Source: Archivesica marissinica
Taxonomy: Eukaryota; Mollusca; Bivalvia; Venerida; Vesicomyidae
Direction of reading: 5' to 3'
Assembly: GCA_014843695.1 (NCBI GenBank)
Contig: CM026391.1
Coordinates: 20,963,263-21,027,262 of the forward strand
DNA: 64,000 nt
In this document: one piece after another, positions 12,461-24,500 of the stretch
How positions within the stretch are numbered: position 1 is the first letter of the stretch
Layout: each line of letters opens with the position of its first letter
Notes under the pieces: model-generated
Seen by the model: only the letters and a program-made list of their open reading frames with translations
Database searches by the model: none
What the model was told of the DNA's origin: nothing
Position numbers and translations under genes: made by a program

Positions 12461-12694
12461 TTAACCTTCAAATTCTGAATAAATTGGAAGGAATGTACAA
12501 ACAACATAGATCCAGATCAGCTGTGGCGTAACACTGCGTCTGTTCAGGATCTACATTGTTTGCTATTCAGCCAAGTGTCTTAGCTCCACTATCTGAATAG
12601 CAAACAGCATAGACCCTGATCAGACGGCACCGAACGTGTTCTCTATGCTGTTTGCAAAAGCAACTTTAGTCGGGATTAGCAGGTTATGGGTTAA
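12461..12694 (+). mobile_element. TTAA-type MITE, family 2
   Basis: Bounded by TTAA at 12461 and 12691. The interior has ACATAGATCCAGATCAGCTG, GTTTGCTATTCAGCCAAGTG and TATGCTGTTTGCAAAAG, shared with 40995 and 42585. The ends here are degraded compared with CCCTTTGC at 42585. Confidence 0.8.
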
Positions 12695-12817
12695 AGGGGT
12701 GGAGTTAAGGGAAGATCGGCAGGCAGTGCCTATTGCATGGAATTTCATCCAAAAAATGTTTTATTGTTGGGGTACTCCAGAACGTGAATTTCCAAATTAA
12801 ATTATTTTGTTCATATA

Positions 12818-13038
12818 CCGGTGTCACATGAGATTTTCACCTGCCCGTGAAAAAAATGCCATGAGATTTTCACCCCCTCACCTGCCCCCCAATATTTTAA
12901 CCCTAACTAAGTCTCATAGGGGGGGGTGAAAATCTCATGGCATTTTTTTCACCCGTGGGTGAAAATATCGCGCGACATTTTTCACCCGTGGGTGAAAAAA
13001 TAGGCAAATAGGCGGGTGAAAATATCATATGACACCGG
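12818..13038. mobile_element. MITE with CCGGTGTCA ends flanked by TA
   Basis: Left end CCGGTGTCACATGAGATTTT and right end AAAATATCATATGACACCGG are inverted. TA flanks both (12816-12817, 13039-13040). The interior is further inverted copies of GGTGAAAA and ATGCCATGAGATTTTCACC, so the whole 221 bp folds back. Confidence 0.78.
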
Positions 13039-13052
13039 TAATGGTTTTTCTA

Positions 13053-13398
13053 TTACCTCCCTTGGCAGTTGGTTTGATCCGTCCCTTGGTAGGTAAGATT
13101 TGATTTTGATCCTTCTAGTTGGAATGCTTTGTTCTTACTGTTGCTCCCTAACTAGATGTTGCGGTATGTTAAATGTGCTTTTATCAAAATTATTATATAT
13201 TAATTGGTAAACAATTTTGATAGTAAAGTATCCCTCAGATGTCTATCGAGTTTTAATAATATAAAAATTGTAAATTGAAAAACGGATGAAAATTATAGCA
13301 TGTGGTGCAAAGGAAACCATGATAAAAACAGAGAAATATAAAGTCATATCCTCCTTTTAAGAGTATTCAGGGGAGGTAACTGCCAAAAGTCTCTCATT
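13053..13398 (+). mobile_element. Dispersed repeat D, copy 2
   Basis: Same order of blocks as the copy at 8839: TTACCTCCCTTGGCAG, GTTGCTCCCTAAC, GTATGTTAAATGTG, TAGCATGTGGTGCAAAGG, AGGGGAGGTAACTGCC, GTCTCTCATT. It contains one copy of the block that is expanded to an array in copy 3. Confidence 0.7.
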
Positions 13399-13585
13399 AT
13401 ACAGACCTAAGCCAGAATTCCCACCTGTTTTACCATGGCAACAAACACCATTTGGGCACAACCAAGTAATGGTTATATAGCGGAACAGCTGGCAACATTA
13501 AGCAACCTACACGGAATAGTAATTAGTGTTGATCAGTGTAACATAGACTCTTCATAGCTGTGTACAACAGGTAACACCCAAACAC

Positions 13586-13861
13586 AGATGGATCTGTAGT
13601 CCAGTGGTAACACGCTGGACTGGTAATCCAGGGATCGCAGGTTCGATCCCCCGTCTGACCCTAATAAAATTAACATTCCTTCAGATGGGACGTTAAACCG
13701 AGGTCTCTTGTCGGTGCTGTACACCGTGCACGTAAAAGAACCAGAGGAGTCTCTCTCTGTATCATTGCACTATCCTCCAAAAATCTAAAATGACTAATCT
13801 CTTCAGGATGCGTCACTCATATGGGAAACCGGTAGCGACGATAAATAAACGTAAAACACAC
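13586..13861 (+). mobile_element. tRNA-derived SINE, family C, with target duplication
   Basis: The head has GTAGTCCAGTGGTAACACG and GCAGGTTCGATCC, with an anticodon-arm-like CTGGA-CTGGTAA-TCCAG reading GGT (Thr). The body contains GATGGGACGTTAAACCGAGG; the tail is ACCGGTAGCGACG-ATAAATAAAC. It is flanked by the 13-bp direct repeat AACACCCAAACAC (13573-13585, 13862-13874). Confidence 0.88.
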
Positions 13862-14063
13862 AACACCCAAACACTCGCAGTACAACACAATAGTCAATAA
13901 TTGTATACATGTATATAATAAAATCTCACATACACCATAAATGAGCCAAACTTACCTATCATTCAAGAACTTTCTAAAGTGTTAACTTCATTTTAACCTG
14001 TGAAGAAACTGTAAAAATGTTTACATAATCTTGGCATATATGCTTACATTAAGCATATTTGCA

Positions 14064-15275
14064 GGATTCTACAAGAATGCTGGAAATGTTCACTGAGAGT
14101 TCCTGTTAATATAAACAGTATGTGTTACAAACAGGAATGCTGGAAATATCACGGATAGTTCCTGTCAATATAACCAGTATGTGTTAGACAGGACTGCTGG
14201 AAATATCAGGGATAGTTCCTGCCAATATAACCAGTATGTGTTAGACAGGATTGCTGGAAATATCACGGATAGTTCCTGCCAATATAACCAGTATATGTTA
14301 GACAGGACTGGTAGAAATATCACGGATAGTTCCTGTCAATATAACCAGTATGTGTTAGACAGGACTGCTGGAAATATCAGGGATAGTTCCTGCCAATATA
14401 ACCAGTATGTGTTAGACAGGACTGGTAGAAATATCACGGATAGTTCCTGTCAATATAACCAGTATGTGTTAGACAGGACTGCTGGAAATATCAGGGATAG
14501 TTCCTGTCAATATAACCAGTATATGTTAGACAGGACTGGTAGAAATATCACGGATAGTTCCTGTCAATATAACCAGTATGTGTTAGACAGGACTGGTAGA
14601 AATATCACGGATAGTTCCTGTCAATATAACCAGTATGTGTTAGACAGGACTGGTAGAAATATCACGGATAGTTCCTGTCAATATAACCAGTATATGTTAG
14701 ACAGGACTGGTAGAAATATCACGGATAGTTCCTGTCAATATAACCAGTATATGTTAGACAGGACTGGTAGAAATATCACGGATAGTTCCTGTCAATATAA
14801 CCAGTATGTGTTAGACAGGACTGGTAGAAATATCAGGGATAGTTCCTGCCAATATAACCAGTATGTGTTAGACAGGACTGGTAGAAATATCACGGATAGT
14901 TCCTGTCAATATAACCAGTATGTGTTAGACAGGACTGCTGGAAATATCAGGGATAGTTCCTGTCAATATAACCAGTATGTGTTAGACAGGACTGCTGGAA
15001 ATATCACGGATAGTTCCTGTCAATATAACCAGTATGTGTTAGACAGGACTGCTGGAAATATCACGGATAGTTCCTGTCAATATAACCAGTATGTGTTAGA
15101 CAGGACTGCTGGAAATATCAGGGATAGTTCCTGCCAATATAACCAGTATGTGTTAGACAGGACTGCTGGAAATATCAGGGATAGTTCCTGCCAATATAAC
15201 CAGTATGTGCTAGACAGGACTGGTAGAAATATCATGGATAGATCCTGTCAATATAACCAGTATGTGAGAACAGAG
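14064..15275 (+). repeat. 57-bp minisatellite
   Basis: About 20 units around TGTTAGACAGGACTGGTAGA, AATATCACGGATAGTTCCTG and TCAATATAACCAGTA. The period is a multiple of three, so one plus-strand frame stays open for about 375 codons, repeating LDRTGRNITDSSCQYNQY. No upstream start context or splice signal supports translation, so it is treated as non-coding. Confidence 0.92.
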
Positions 15276-15424
15276 ACAATGTGGGAGAAGTGGCAATTAA
15301 AATTCATTACTTTGAGATAATATGTTGAGTACTCGTCATTGAGAACGACGGCCTGTAACGATTTACTAAACCGGAGTACTCTACATGGACAACTAATCTG
15401 GTCCGTGCAAGTAGACAAGACTGA

Positions 15425-16510
15425 TACAACAAGCCATACTCAATGATGAAGTGCCGGTTGAACACGGTAATACAGATATACAACAAGCCATACTCAATAA
15501 TGAAGTGCCGGTTGAACACGGTAATACAGATAGACAACAAGCCATACTCAATGATGAAGTGCCGGTTGAATACGACAGTACAGATAGACAACAAGCCATA
15601 CTCAATGATGAAGTGCCGGTTGAATACGGCAGTATACAAATACCACAAACCATTCTCAACGATGAAGTGCCTGTTCAATACGACAGTATACAAATACCAC
15701 AAACCATTCTCAACGATGAAGTGCCTGTTCAATACGACAGTATACAAATACCACAAACCATTCTCAACGATGAAGTGCCTGTTCAATACGACAGTATACA
15801 AATACCACAAACCATTCTCAACGATGAAGTGCCTGTTCAATCCGACAGTTTACAAATACCACAAACCATTCTCAACGATGAAGTGCCTGTTCAATACGAC
15901 AGTATACAAATACCACAAACCATTCTCAACGATGAAGTGCCTGTTCAATACGACAGTATACAAATACCACAAACCATTCTCAACGATGAAGTGCCTGTTC
16001 AATACGACAGTATACAAATACCACAAACCATTCTCAACGATGAAGTGCCTGTTCAATACGACAGTATACAAATACCACAAACCATTCTCAACGATGAAGT
16101 GCCTGTTCAATATGACAGTATACAAATACCACAAACCATTCTCAACGATGAAGTGCCAGTTCAATACGACAGTATACAAATACCACAAACCATTCTCAAC
16201 GATGAAGTGCCTGTTCAATACGACAGTATACAAATACCACAAACCATTCTCAACGATGGAAGTGCCAGTTCAATACGACAGTATACAAATACAACAAACC
16301 ATTCTCAACGATGGAAGTGCCAGTTCAATACGACAGTATACAAATACCACAAACCATTCTCAACGATGAAGTGCCTGTTCAATACGACAGTATACAAATA
16401 CCACAAACCATTCTCAACGATGAAGTGCTGGTTCAATACGACAGTATACAAATACAACAAACCATTCTCAACGATGAAGTGCTAGTTCAATACGGCAGTA
16501 TACTTATACA
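15425..16510 (+). repeat. 54-bp minisatellite
   Basis: About 20 units of GATGAAGTGCCTGTTCAATA, CGACAGTATACAAATACCAC and AAACCATTCTCAAC. The left four units are divergent (CCGGTTGAACACGG, ACAACAAGCCATACTCAA). The period is a multiple of three, so both strands have long open frames. One-base insertions at about 16259 and 16312 (GATGGAAG) shift the plus frame, which argues against coding. Confidence 0.92.
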
Positions 16511-16794
16511 TGTGCGTTTGAATAAGGCCCTATTTTCCAATTAGCATAATATTTGCAGGAACATAGATGTCAATCGAAAATTCCTGGAATTTGGAAGTGT
16601 GACATATTTGGTCCTTTTTATATTATTAAATATTAAACACTCGTGTAGAAGGTGTTCTTGTAACGTTTTGGCTGCTAAAGTTGCACTTCACGTACATCGG
16701 TACATAGATGTAATTAATGGCCACACCTAACTACAAAGCTAATAGCTATCTGGTTATATTAAATCAACATTACATGGTAAGCATAATATTGTCA

Positions 16795-18430
16795 TCTCCT
16801 GGTTCCCAGACTCACTGTAGATATTTGTACACTTTGATACACTGGTTCCCAGACTCACTGTTGATATTTGTACACTTTGATACACTGGTTCCCAGACTCA
16901 CTGTAGATATTTGTACAAGTCGATACACTGGTTCCCAAACTCACTGTTGATATTTGTACACTTTGATACACTGGTTCCCAGACTCGCTGTAGATATTTGT
17001 ATGCTTTGATACACTGGTTCCCAGACTCACTGTAGATATTTGTACAAGTCGATACACTGGTTCCCAGGCTCACTGTAGATATTTGTACACTTTGATACAC
17101 TGGTTCCCAGGCTCACTGTAGATATTTGTACACTTTGATACACTGGTTCCCAGACTCACTATAGATATTTGTACAAGTCGATACACTGGTTCCCAGGCTC
17201 ACTGTAGATATTTGTATGCTTTGATATACTGGTTCCCAGACTCACTGTAGATATTTGTACAAGTCAATACACTGGTTCCCAGACTCACTATAGATATTTG
17301 TACAAGTCGATACACTGGTTCCCAGGCTCACTGTAGATATTTGTACAAGTCGATACACTGGTTCCCAGGCTCACTGTAGATATTTGTACACTTTGATACA
17401 CTGGTTCCCAGGCTCACTGTAGATATTTGTACACTTTGATACACTGGTTCCCAGACTCACTATAGATATTTGTACAAGTCGATACACTGGTTCCCAGGCT
17501 CACTGTAGATATTTGTATGCTTTGATATACTGGTTCCCAGACTCACTGTAGATATTTGTACAAGTCAATACACTGGTTCCCAGACTCACTATAGATATTT
17601 GTACAAGTCGATACACTGGTTCCCAGGCTCACTGTAGATATTTGTACAAGTCGATACACTGGTTCCCAGACTCACTGTAGATATTTGTACACTTTGATAC
17701 ACTGGTTCCCAGACTCACTGTAGATATTTGTACAAGTCGATACACTGGTTCCCAGGCTCACTATAGATATTTGTACAAGTCGATACACTGGTTCCCAAAC
17801 TCACTGTAGATATTTGTACACTTTGATACACTGGTTCCCAGACTCACTGTAGATATTTGTACAAGTCGATACACTGGTTCCCAGGCTCACTATAGATATT
17901 TGTACAAGTCGATACACTGGTTCCCAAACTCACTGTAGATATTTGTACACTTTGATACACTGGTTCCCAGACTCACTGTAGATATTTGTACAAGTCGATA
18001 CACTGGTTCCCAGGCTCACTATAGATATTTGTACAAGTCGATACACTGGTTCCCAAACTCACTGTAGATATTTGTACACTTTGATACACTGGTTCCCAGA
18101 CTCACTGTAGATATTTGTACAAGTCGATACACTGGTTCCCAGGCTCACTGTAGATATTTGTACAAGTCGATACACTGGTTCCCAGACTCGCTATAGATAT
18201 TTGTACAAGTCGATACACTGGTTCCCAAACTCACTGTAGATATTTGTACAAGTCGATACACTGGTTCCCAGACTCACTATAGATATTTGTACAAGTCGAT
18301 ACACTGGTTCCCAAACTCACTGTAGATATTTGTACAAGTCGATACACTGGTTCCCAAACTCACTGTAGATATTTGTACAAGTCGATACACTGGTTCCCAA
18401 ACTCACTGTAGATATTTGTATACTTTGATA
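16795..18430 (-). repeat. 43-bp minisatellite derived from TRIM2/3 exon 4
   Basis: About 37 units; on the minus strand each reads GAGTCTGGGAACCAGTGTAT, CAAAGTGTACAAATATCTACAGT. The gene's own last codons (TCCGGGAACCATTGTATC, AAAGTATACAAATATCTACAG, TGA) are the homologous edge unit. Two unit classes alternate: CTTTGATA, as in the gene, and AAGTCGATA, derived. It lies immediately downstream of the stop and may be transcribed as 3' UTR. No clear AATAAA was located below it. Confidence 0.93.
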
Positions 18431-18555
18431 CAATGGTTCCCGGAATCGGAAACAACAACAGTTGCCTCTGCAGTTACGGCCAGGCCTTGAGGCCCATACA
18501 AGGGGTCGGCGGAGGTGTTCACATAGCTAAGGAATGACCCATTGCTGTCAAATAC
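18403..18555 (-). CDS. TRIM2/3: TRIM2/3 coding exon 4 (last NHL blade and stop)
   Basis: 153 nt, 50 codons plus TGA, after a TTATTTCAG acceptor. The frame joins exon 3 as [16 protein letters not shown]. It closes the NHL propeller with [13 protein letters not shown] and [19 protein letters not shown], a C-terminus typical of TRIM2/3. The last ~45 nt, stop included, are homologous to the unit of the adjoining 43-bp array. Confidence 0.92.
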   Translation of the reverse strand, partial: VFDSNGSFLSYVNTSADPLYGPQGLAVTAEATVVVSDSGNHCIKVYKYLQ

Positions 18556-21500
18556 CTGAAATAAGAAATGACTATCACTGAAATATTACATTATACACTG
18601 TCAAGTTACTACACATCGCAGCATGAAGATATGCATGCACCAAATGATGGCTCAAGTTATTCCCTAGTGGCTTCCGTGGTCTAGTCAAATCACTTGCACC
18701 CTCACCATGCTGGTTCGAATCCAATTTTGGGGTGTTGAATTACATCATGTGAGGAAGCTGTCCAGCTAGCATGTGGAAGCCCAGTGGTTCTACCCGGGTG
18801 GTCACCCGCGTCTGAAATACTGCTTGAAGAGGCAACCGGGGTCTGTGGCTCATTAGAGTTAAGTCTGTATATGGCTAACCACAGTTCAGTCAAAATTTGA
18901 TTAAACAGTCCAGTTGGAATTTGCTAACAAGAATTATGTTATGTTATATTTCGGGTTTTACGCCTGCATCAGCACCATTTTGGGCTATATCGCCGGCGGG
19001 CAGTTTACCTAACAACACCTTTCCTGGGCAGGCTCCAGCGGTTAACCAGTACTTGGGTGCACCAACCTCCGTAAGAAACTGCCAACTTTTTCATATAAAT
19101 GAGACACGGCCTGAGCGGGGCTCGAACCCTTGACCATCAGTGATGATAGACTACAGTGGTATACAAGTCAGCGACCATAACCACTCGACCATGGAGGCAG
19201 ACATAACAAGAATTAATTCGGTATTTAGCTAGTGTGCATGTTACTATGTTGACCAGAATTCAGTTGTTATTTGGTAATCACATTGAGATACCACAACAAG
19301 ACACATATATAAACATATTATGGTGAACACTAACGAGAGGAAATTACAAGCACTACATTAGAAACATTAGATTAATTGTTTCATGAGCTACCTGTATTCT
19401 GGAATTTCCCCAATCAGCCACTAGGATGTTTCCATACTCGTCTACAGCGACCCCTGTTGGAGCATTGAACTGACCGTTTCCTTCACCGTTGGAGCCAAAA
19501 CAGAAGAGAAAGTTACCCTCACAGTCGAACACCTTAATACAGTGATTGTGAAAGTCCGACACAATTATATCATTATTGGCATTAATGGCGACATAATGTG
19601 GTCCCGCAAATTGATGGTCCCCATTTCCTCTCGATCCAAACTTTGTCAAGAGTTTACCGTTTGACTGGAATATAAATATAGTACTGGCTTTGTTATCCAC
19701 AACTACAATGTGTCCGTTTCTATCCACTGCCAAACCCTTTGGTCCAAGAAGCTTTCCTGTGCCCATTTTATTCAGGTACTTTCCATCTGGCGCAAAAATA
19801 CTAATCCATTTGTTGTCGTAATCTGCTATCAAATAGTTACCATTAAGGGTTGTGGCGACCCCTGTTGGCCTTTGCATCTTACCGGGTATCCTACCAGGTG
19901 ATCCAAATTTCAATTTGCATTCACCAGAAAGTGTGAACACTTGAGCCACCTGATTGTTACTGTCGGCCACTAGAATCTTGCTATCTATACAACAAATACC
20001 CTGTGGATTGGTAAACTCCCCTTTATTGCGACCTTTGACCCCTACCCTCCATAGAAGGTCATCTTCAATCAAATTGCTTTTTCTGTTTGACCCTGACCTT
20101 GAACTAGAAGGTCGTTTGGTCCCCTTTTGTTTGACAGCTGCAGTTCTTGGAATTTTTGAGTGGCCGCTTGCAGCTTCTGCATGCTCTTCAACTCCACTGT
20201 TTACAGCCTTGACCTTGAATGGTGACCCTTTAATATGTCTACCAAATAACTTAATAAACATTACATAATTATCTTCTCTTGGCAACAAATAAACTAGTTC
20301 ATAAGTCCCGTTCTGTTGGTCTGTTATAGCAGGGATTATTCGATCTCCATTAGAAGCTTGCAGCTCAGAATCAATAAGACCCTGACCTACTTTCACAAGG
20401 TCACCATGGTAATCTTTGGTTCTAATAGTGATCACACCAGGTTTATTTACATATGCATGTTTCAGACCTTCACCAGTGGCCGACGATTTGTAAGCTATGG
20501 CATTATTATTCTTAATGTAGCCCAGATTACCCAGCGATTTCTTTAATCCTTGACAATGAGCTGTATCAAAGCCAACAAACTCATTTTCTTCAGGTTCTCT
20601 TCTGACCGGGTCTGCACCAAGGTCTTTCAGTTTGGCAGACATCTCTTTCTGCACAAGTAAGATCTCAGTATCACTTCCATGTTCTACTGTATCTTGGGTA
20701 AGCTCACAGCAATTGTTAATTCTTGTCATCACATTGTCTAAGTTTTCTTTCTGCTTGAATAATACCTCATGCTTCTTTTTATATATGCTATTCACATCAT
20801 TTAAAAGTGTTTCTTTTCTTTCATTCATTAGACGTATCAGATCGTCAAAAGTTTCAGTAATCTTGCTCTCTGCGATTCTTGTTTGACTAGTTAATGTCTG
20901 CGTTACTTCCGAGATATTATTAATAGCTCCTTGGATGTGTGGAATTTGAGCTTTGGCTCCCATGATAAGAGTGACTAGACTCGACTTGTGTTCGGCTATT
21001 GCCTCTCCTAGAGTTATGATGTTATGACCAATATGCTCCACGGTTGTACAATCTTTACAAACGCCAGTTTCACACGATGAACAATAGAACTGAAATAGAC
21101 AAATAATTTAGTGAGAGACATTGGTGAGTTACTGCCCCCTGCATAATCTTCAAGGAGGATAGGTCTTATTTAATTGGTTTCCTCTGTTTTCATCGTTGTA
21201 ACCTTTGCACAACATGCTATCAATTTTCAACCGTGTTCTCATCTTATAATTATTAAAATCTTGACAGATGTCTTCCAGCTTAATCAATGAATACCGTACT
21301 GTAAAACTGTATATGTGGTACTGAATATTCATGTTGTGCGTAGGTCTTCAGTATGTTTCTCAGAATTGAATATCTGTCAACTAATAATTTTTTAAAAATT
21401 GATTTGTCCAAAAAATAAATACCTAAGACTAAGAAGATTATCTCCCTTCAATAGATTTACAAGTTTACCATCTTCAGATGACGGTGAACAAGCTGGAATA

Positions 21501-24500
21501 CTTGATGGTTGATTGACAAGGAGATTATCTCCCTTCAATAGATGCAAGTTTACAATCTTCCGATGACGGTGAACAAGCTGGAATACTCGATGGTTGATTG
21601 ACAAGAAGATTATCTCCCTTCAATAGATTTACAAGTTTACAATCTTCAGATGACAGTGAACAAGCTGGAATACTCGATGGTTGATTGACAAGGAGATTAT
21701 CTCCCTTCAATAGATGCAAGTTTACAATCTTCAGATGACGGTGAACAAGATGGAATACTCGATGGTTGATTGACAAGGAGATTAAAATACCTCAGGGTGT
21801 GCAGCCAACCCGGGGCTCGAACCAGGGACCTTTCGCTTACAGGGCGAACGCTCTACAGACTGAGCTAGCTGGGCCGTTTACGCAAAATCTTCCCAATGCT
21901 GACTAAGTCCCTACCGTGACATTCTTCCCCACCAAATTGGAATTCTTGCACGAATGTCCAGGGATAGAGAACATGGTAAGCATGACCTTGAAGTAAATAT
22001 TCAGTCGCTGTCCCTCGTTGGGCGCCAAATATGACCTGGTGAGAAAAATGAGCAGCCAACCCAGAGCTTGAACCCAGGACCTTTCGCTTTCTGGGCGAAC
22101 GCCTTACCGACTGAGCTAGCTGGGCTGTTTACATATAATTTCACAAATGCTGACTAAGTCTGCACCGTGACAATTATAAGTAATGAATGAATTACCTGTA
22201 AGGAATTGCCGTCATGGTTTGGACAGACTAGGGTGGATAATTCACTTTGCGACGTTGTTGAACACGCTGGAATACTGACTAGATGATGGGCATTGAGATT
22301 GATGTCATCCTGGTGTTGCTGGACGCAGGTATCACACAAGTTCTTTTCGCATGTTGAACAGTTGGTGCACGGTCTCATGCTCTCTGAACCACACACACCA
22401 CAGGCCTCGGGTCCTACAATACAAACGTTTGAAACTCATGCCAGATTCTAGAAATAAGTCATGTTATCTTTTGGGTTACCTACCTTTGGCCGATAGGTGA
22501 ATATTATTAAGCCCAGAAAGCTTGTTGTCCCCCCCCCTATTGTCTCGTCATTGTGGTCTTTCAGTATATATTAGTATACATCACTGGTGTCGAATCTCAC
22601 TGGTTCCCAAATTTGATCTAGTTCAGTCATAAACTGTCTCCCGTGCTTGGAACCTCCCCCCCCCAATACGAACCAGTAGATGCTATCCAAATAATAATGG
22701 CACACAAAGGCATTTAACAACAATGTAACAACTGTAGCAGATGTACACAAAGGTATTTAACAACAATGTAACAACTGTAGCAGACACAAACAAAGGTATT
22801 TAACAGCAATGTAACAACTGTAGCAGACGTACACAAAGGCATTTAACAGCAATGTAACAACTGTAGCAGACATACACAAATGCATTTAACAGCAATGTAG
22901 GCATTTAACAGCAATGTAACAACTGTAGCAGATGTACACAAATGCATTTAACAGCAATGTAACAACTGTAGCAGACGTACACAAATGCATTTAACAGCAA
23001 TGTAGGCATTTAACAGCAATGTAACAACTGTAGCAGACGTACACAAATGCATTTAACAGCAATGTAGGCATTTAACAGCAATGTAACAACTGTAGCAGAT
23101 GTACACAAGGCATTTAACAGCAATGTAACAACTGTAGCAGACGTACACACATATATTTAACAGCAATGTAACAACTGTAGCAGACATACACAAGGCATTT
23201 AACAGCAATGTAATAACTGTAGTAGACATAAACAAATGCATTTAACAGCAATGTAACAACTGTAGCAGACATACACAAGGCATTTAACAGCAATGTAACA
23301 ACTGTAGCAGACGTACACACAGATATTTAACAGCAATGTAACAACTGTAGCAGACGTACACAAAGGAATTAACAGCAATGTAACAACTGTAGCAGACGTA
23401 CACAAGGTATTTAACAGCAATGTAACAACTGTAGCAGACATACACAAGTCATTTAACAGCAATGTAACAACTGTAGCAGACATACACAAATGCATTTAAT
23501 AGCAATGTAACAACTGTAGCAGATATACACAAGACATTTAACAGCAATGTAACAACTGTAGCAGACATACACAAGGCATTTAACAGCAATGTAACAACTG
23601 TAGCAGACATACACAAGGCATTTAACAGCAATGTAACAACTGTAGCAGACACACACAGGCATTTAACAGCAATGTAACAACTGTAGCAGACGTACACACA
23701 GATATTTAACAGCAATGTAACAACTGTAGCAGACATACACAAATGCATTTAACAGCAATGTAACAACTGTAGCAGATGTACACACATATATTTAACAGCA
23801 ATGTAACAACTGTAGCAGACGTACACAAGGTATTTAACAGCAATGTAACAACTGTAGCAGACATACACAAGGCATTTAACAGCAATGTAACAACTGTGGC
23901 AGACATACACAAATGCATTTAACAGCAATGTAACAACTGTAGCAGACATACACACATATATTTAACAGCAATGTAACAATTGTAGCAGATGTACACAACA
24001 GAATTAACAGCAATGTAACAACTGTAGCAGACGTACACAAGGTATTTAACAGCAATGTAACAACTGTAGCAGACATACACAAGGCAGTTAACAGCAATGT
24101 AACAACTGTAGCAGACATACACAAATGCATTTAACAGCAATGTAACAACTGTAGCAGACATACACAAAGGTATTTAACAGCAATGTAACAACTGTAGCAA
24201 ATGTACACAAAGGTATTTAACAGCAATGTAACAACTGTAGCAGACACAAACAAAGGCATTTAACAGCAATGAAACAACTGTAGCAGATGTACACAAAGGC
24301 ATTTAACAGCGATGAAACAACTGTAGCTGATGTACACAAAGGCATTTAACAGCAATGCAACAACTGTAGCAGACACACACAAAGGTATTTAACAGCAATG
24401 TAACAACTGTAGCAGACACACACACCATTATTTAACAGCAATGTAACAACTGTAGCAGACACACACAACAGTATTTAACAGCAATGTAACAACTGTAGCA

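Noticed and set aside
13588..13662. Functional tRNA-Thr gene
   Set aside because: The anticodon arm is convincing, but the T arm is mispaired and a SINE body, tail and target duplication follow. It is a tRNA-derived SINE head, as are the other tRNA-like heads in the window.
15307..16485. Repeat protein of ~340 codons on the plus strand
   Set aside because: Single-base insertions in the units near 16259 and 16312 switch frames, and both strands are open. Kept only as a low-interest finding to test.
19353..19391. Exon 3 reading through to the stop at 19353
   Set aside because: The extra 12 residues are unlike any NHL sequence, a GT donor sits exactly after GNSRIQ, and exon 4 at 18555 continues the blade in frame.
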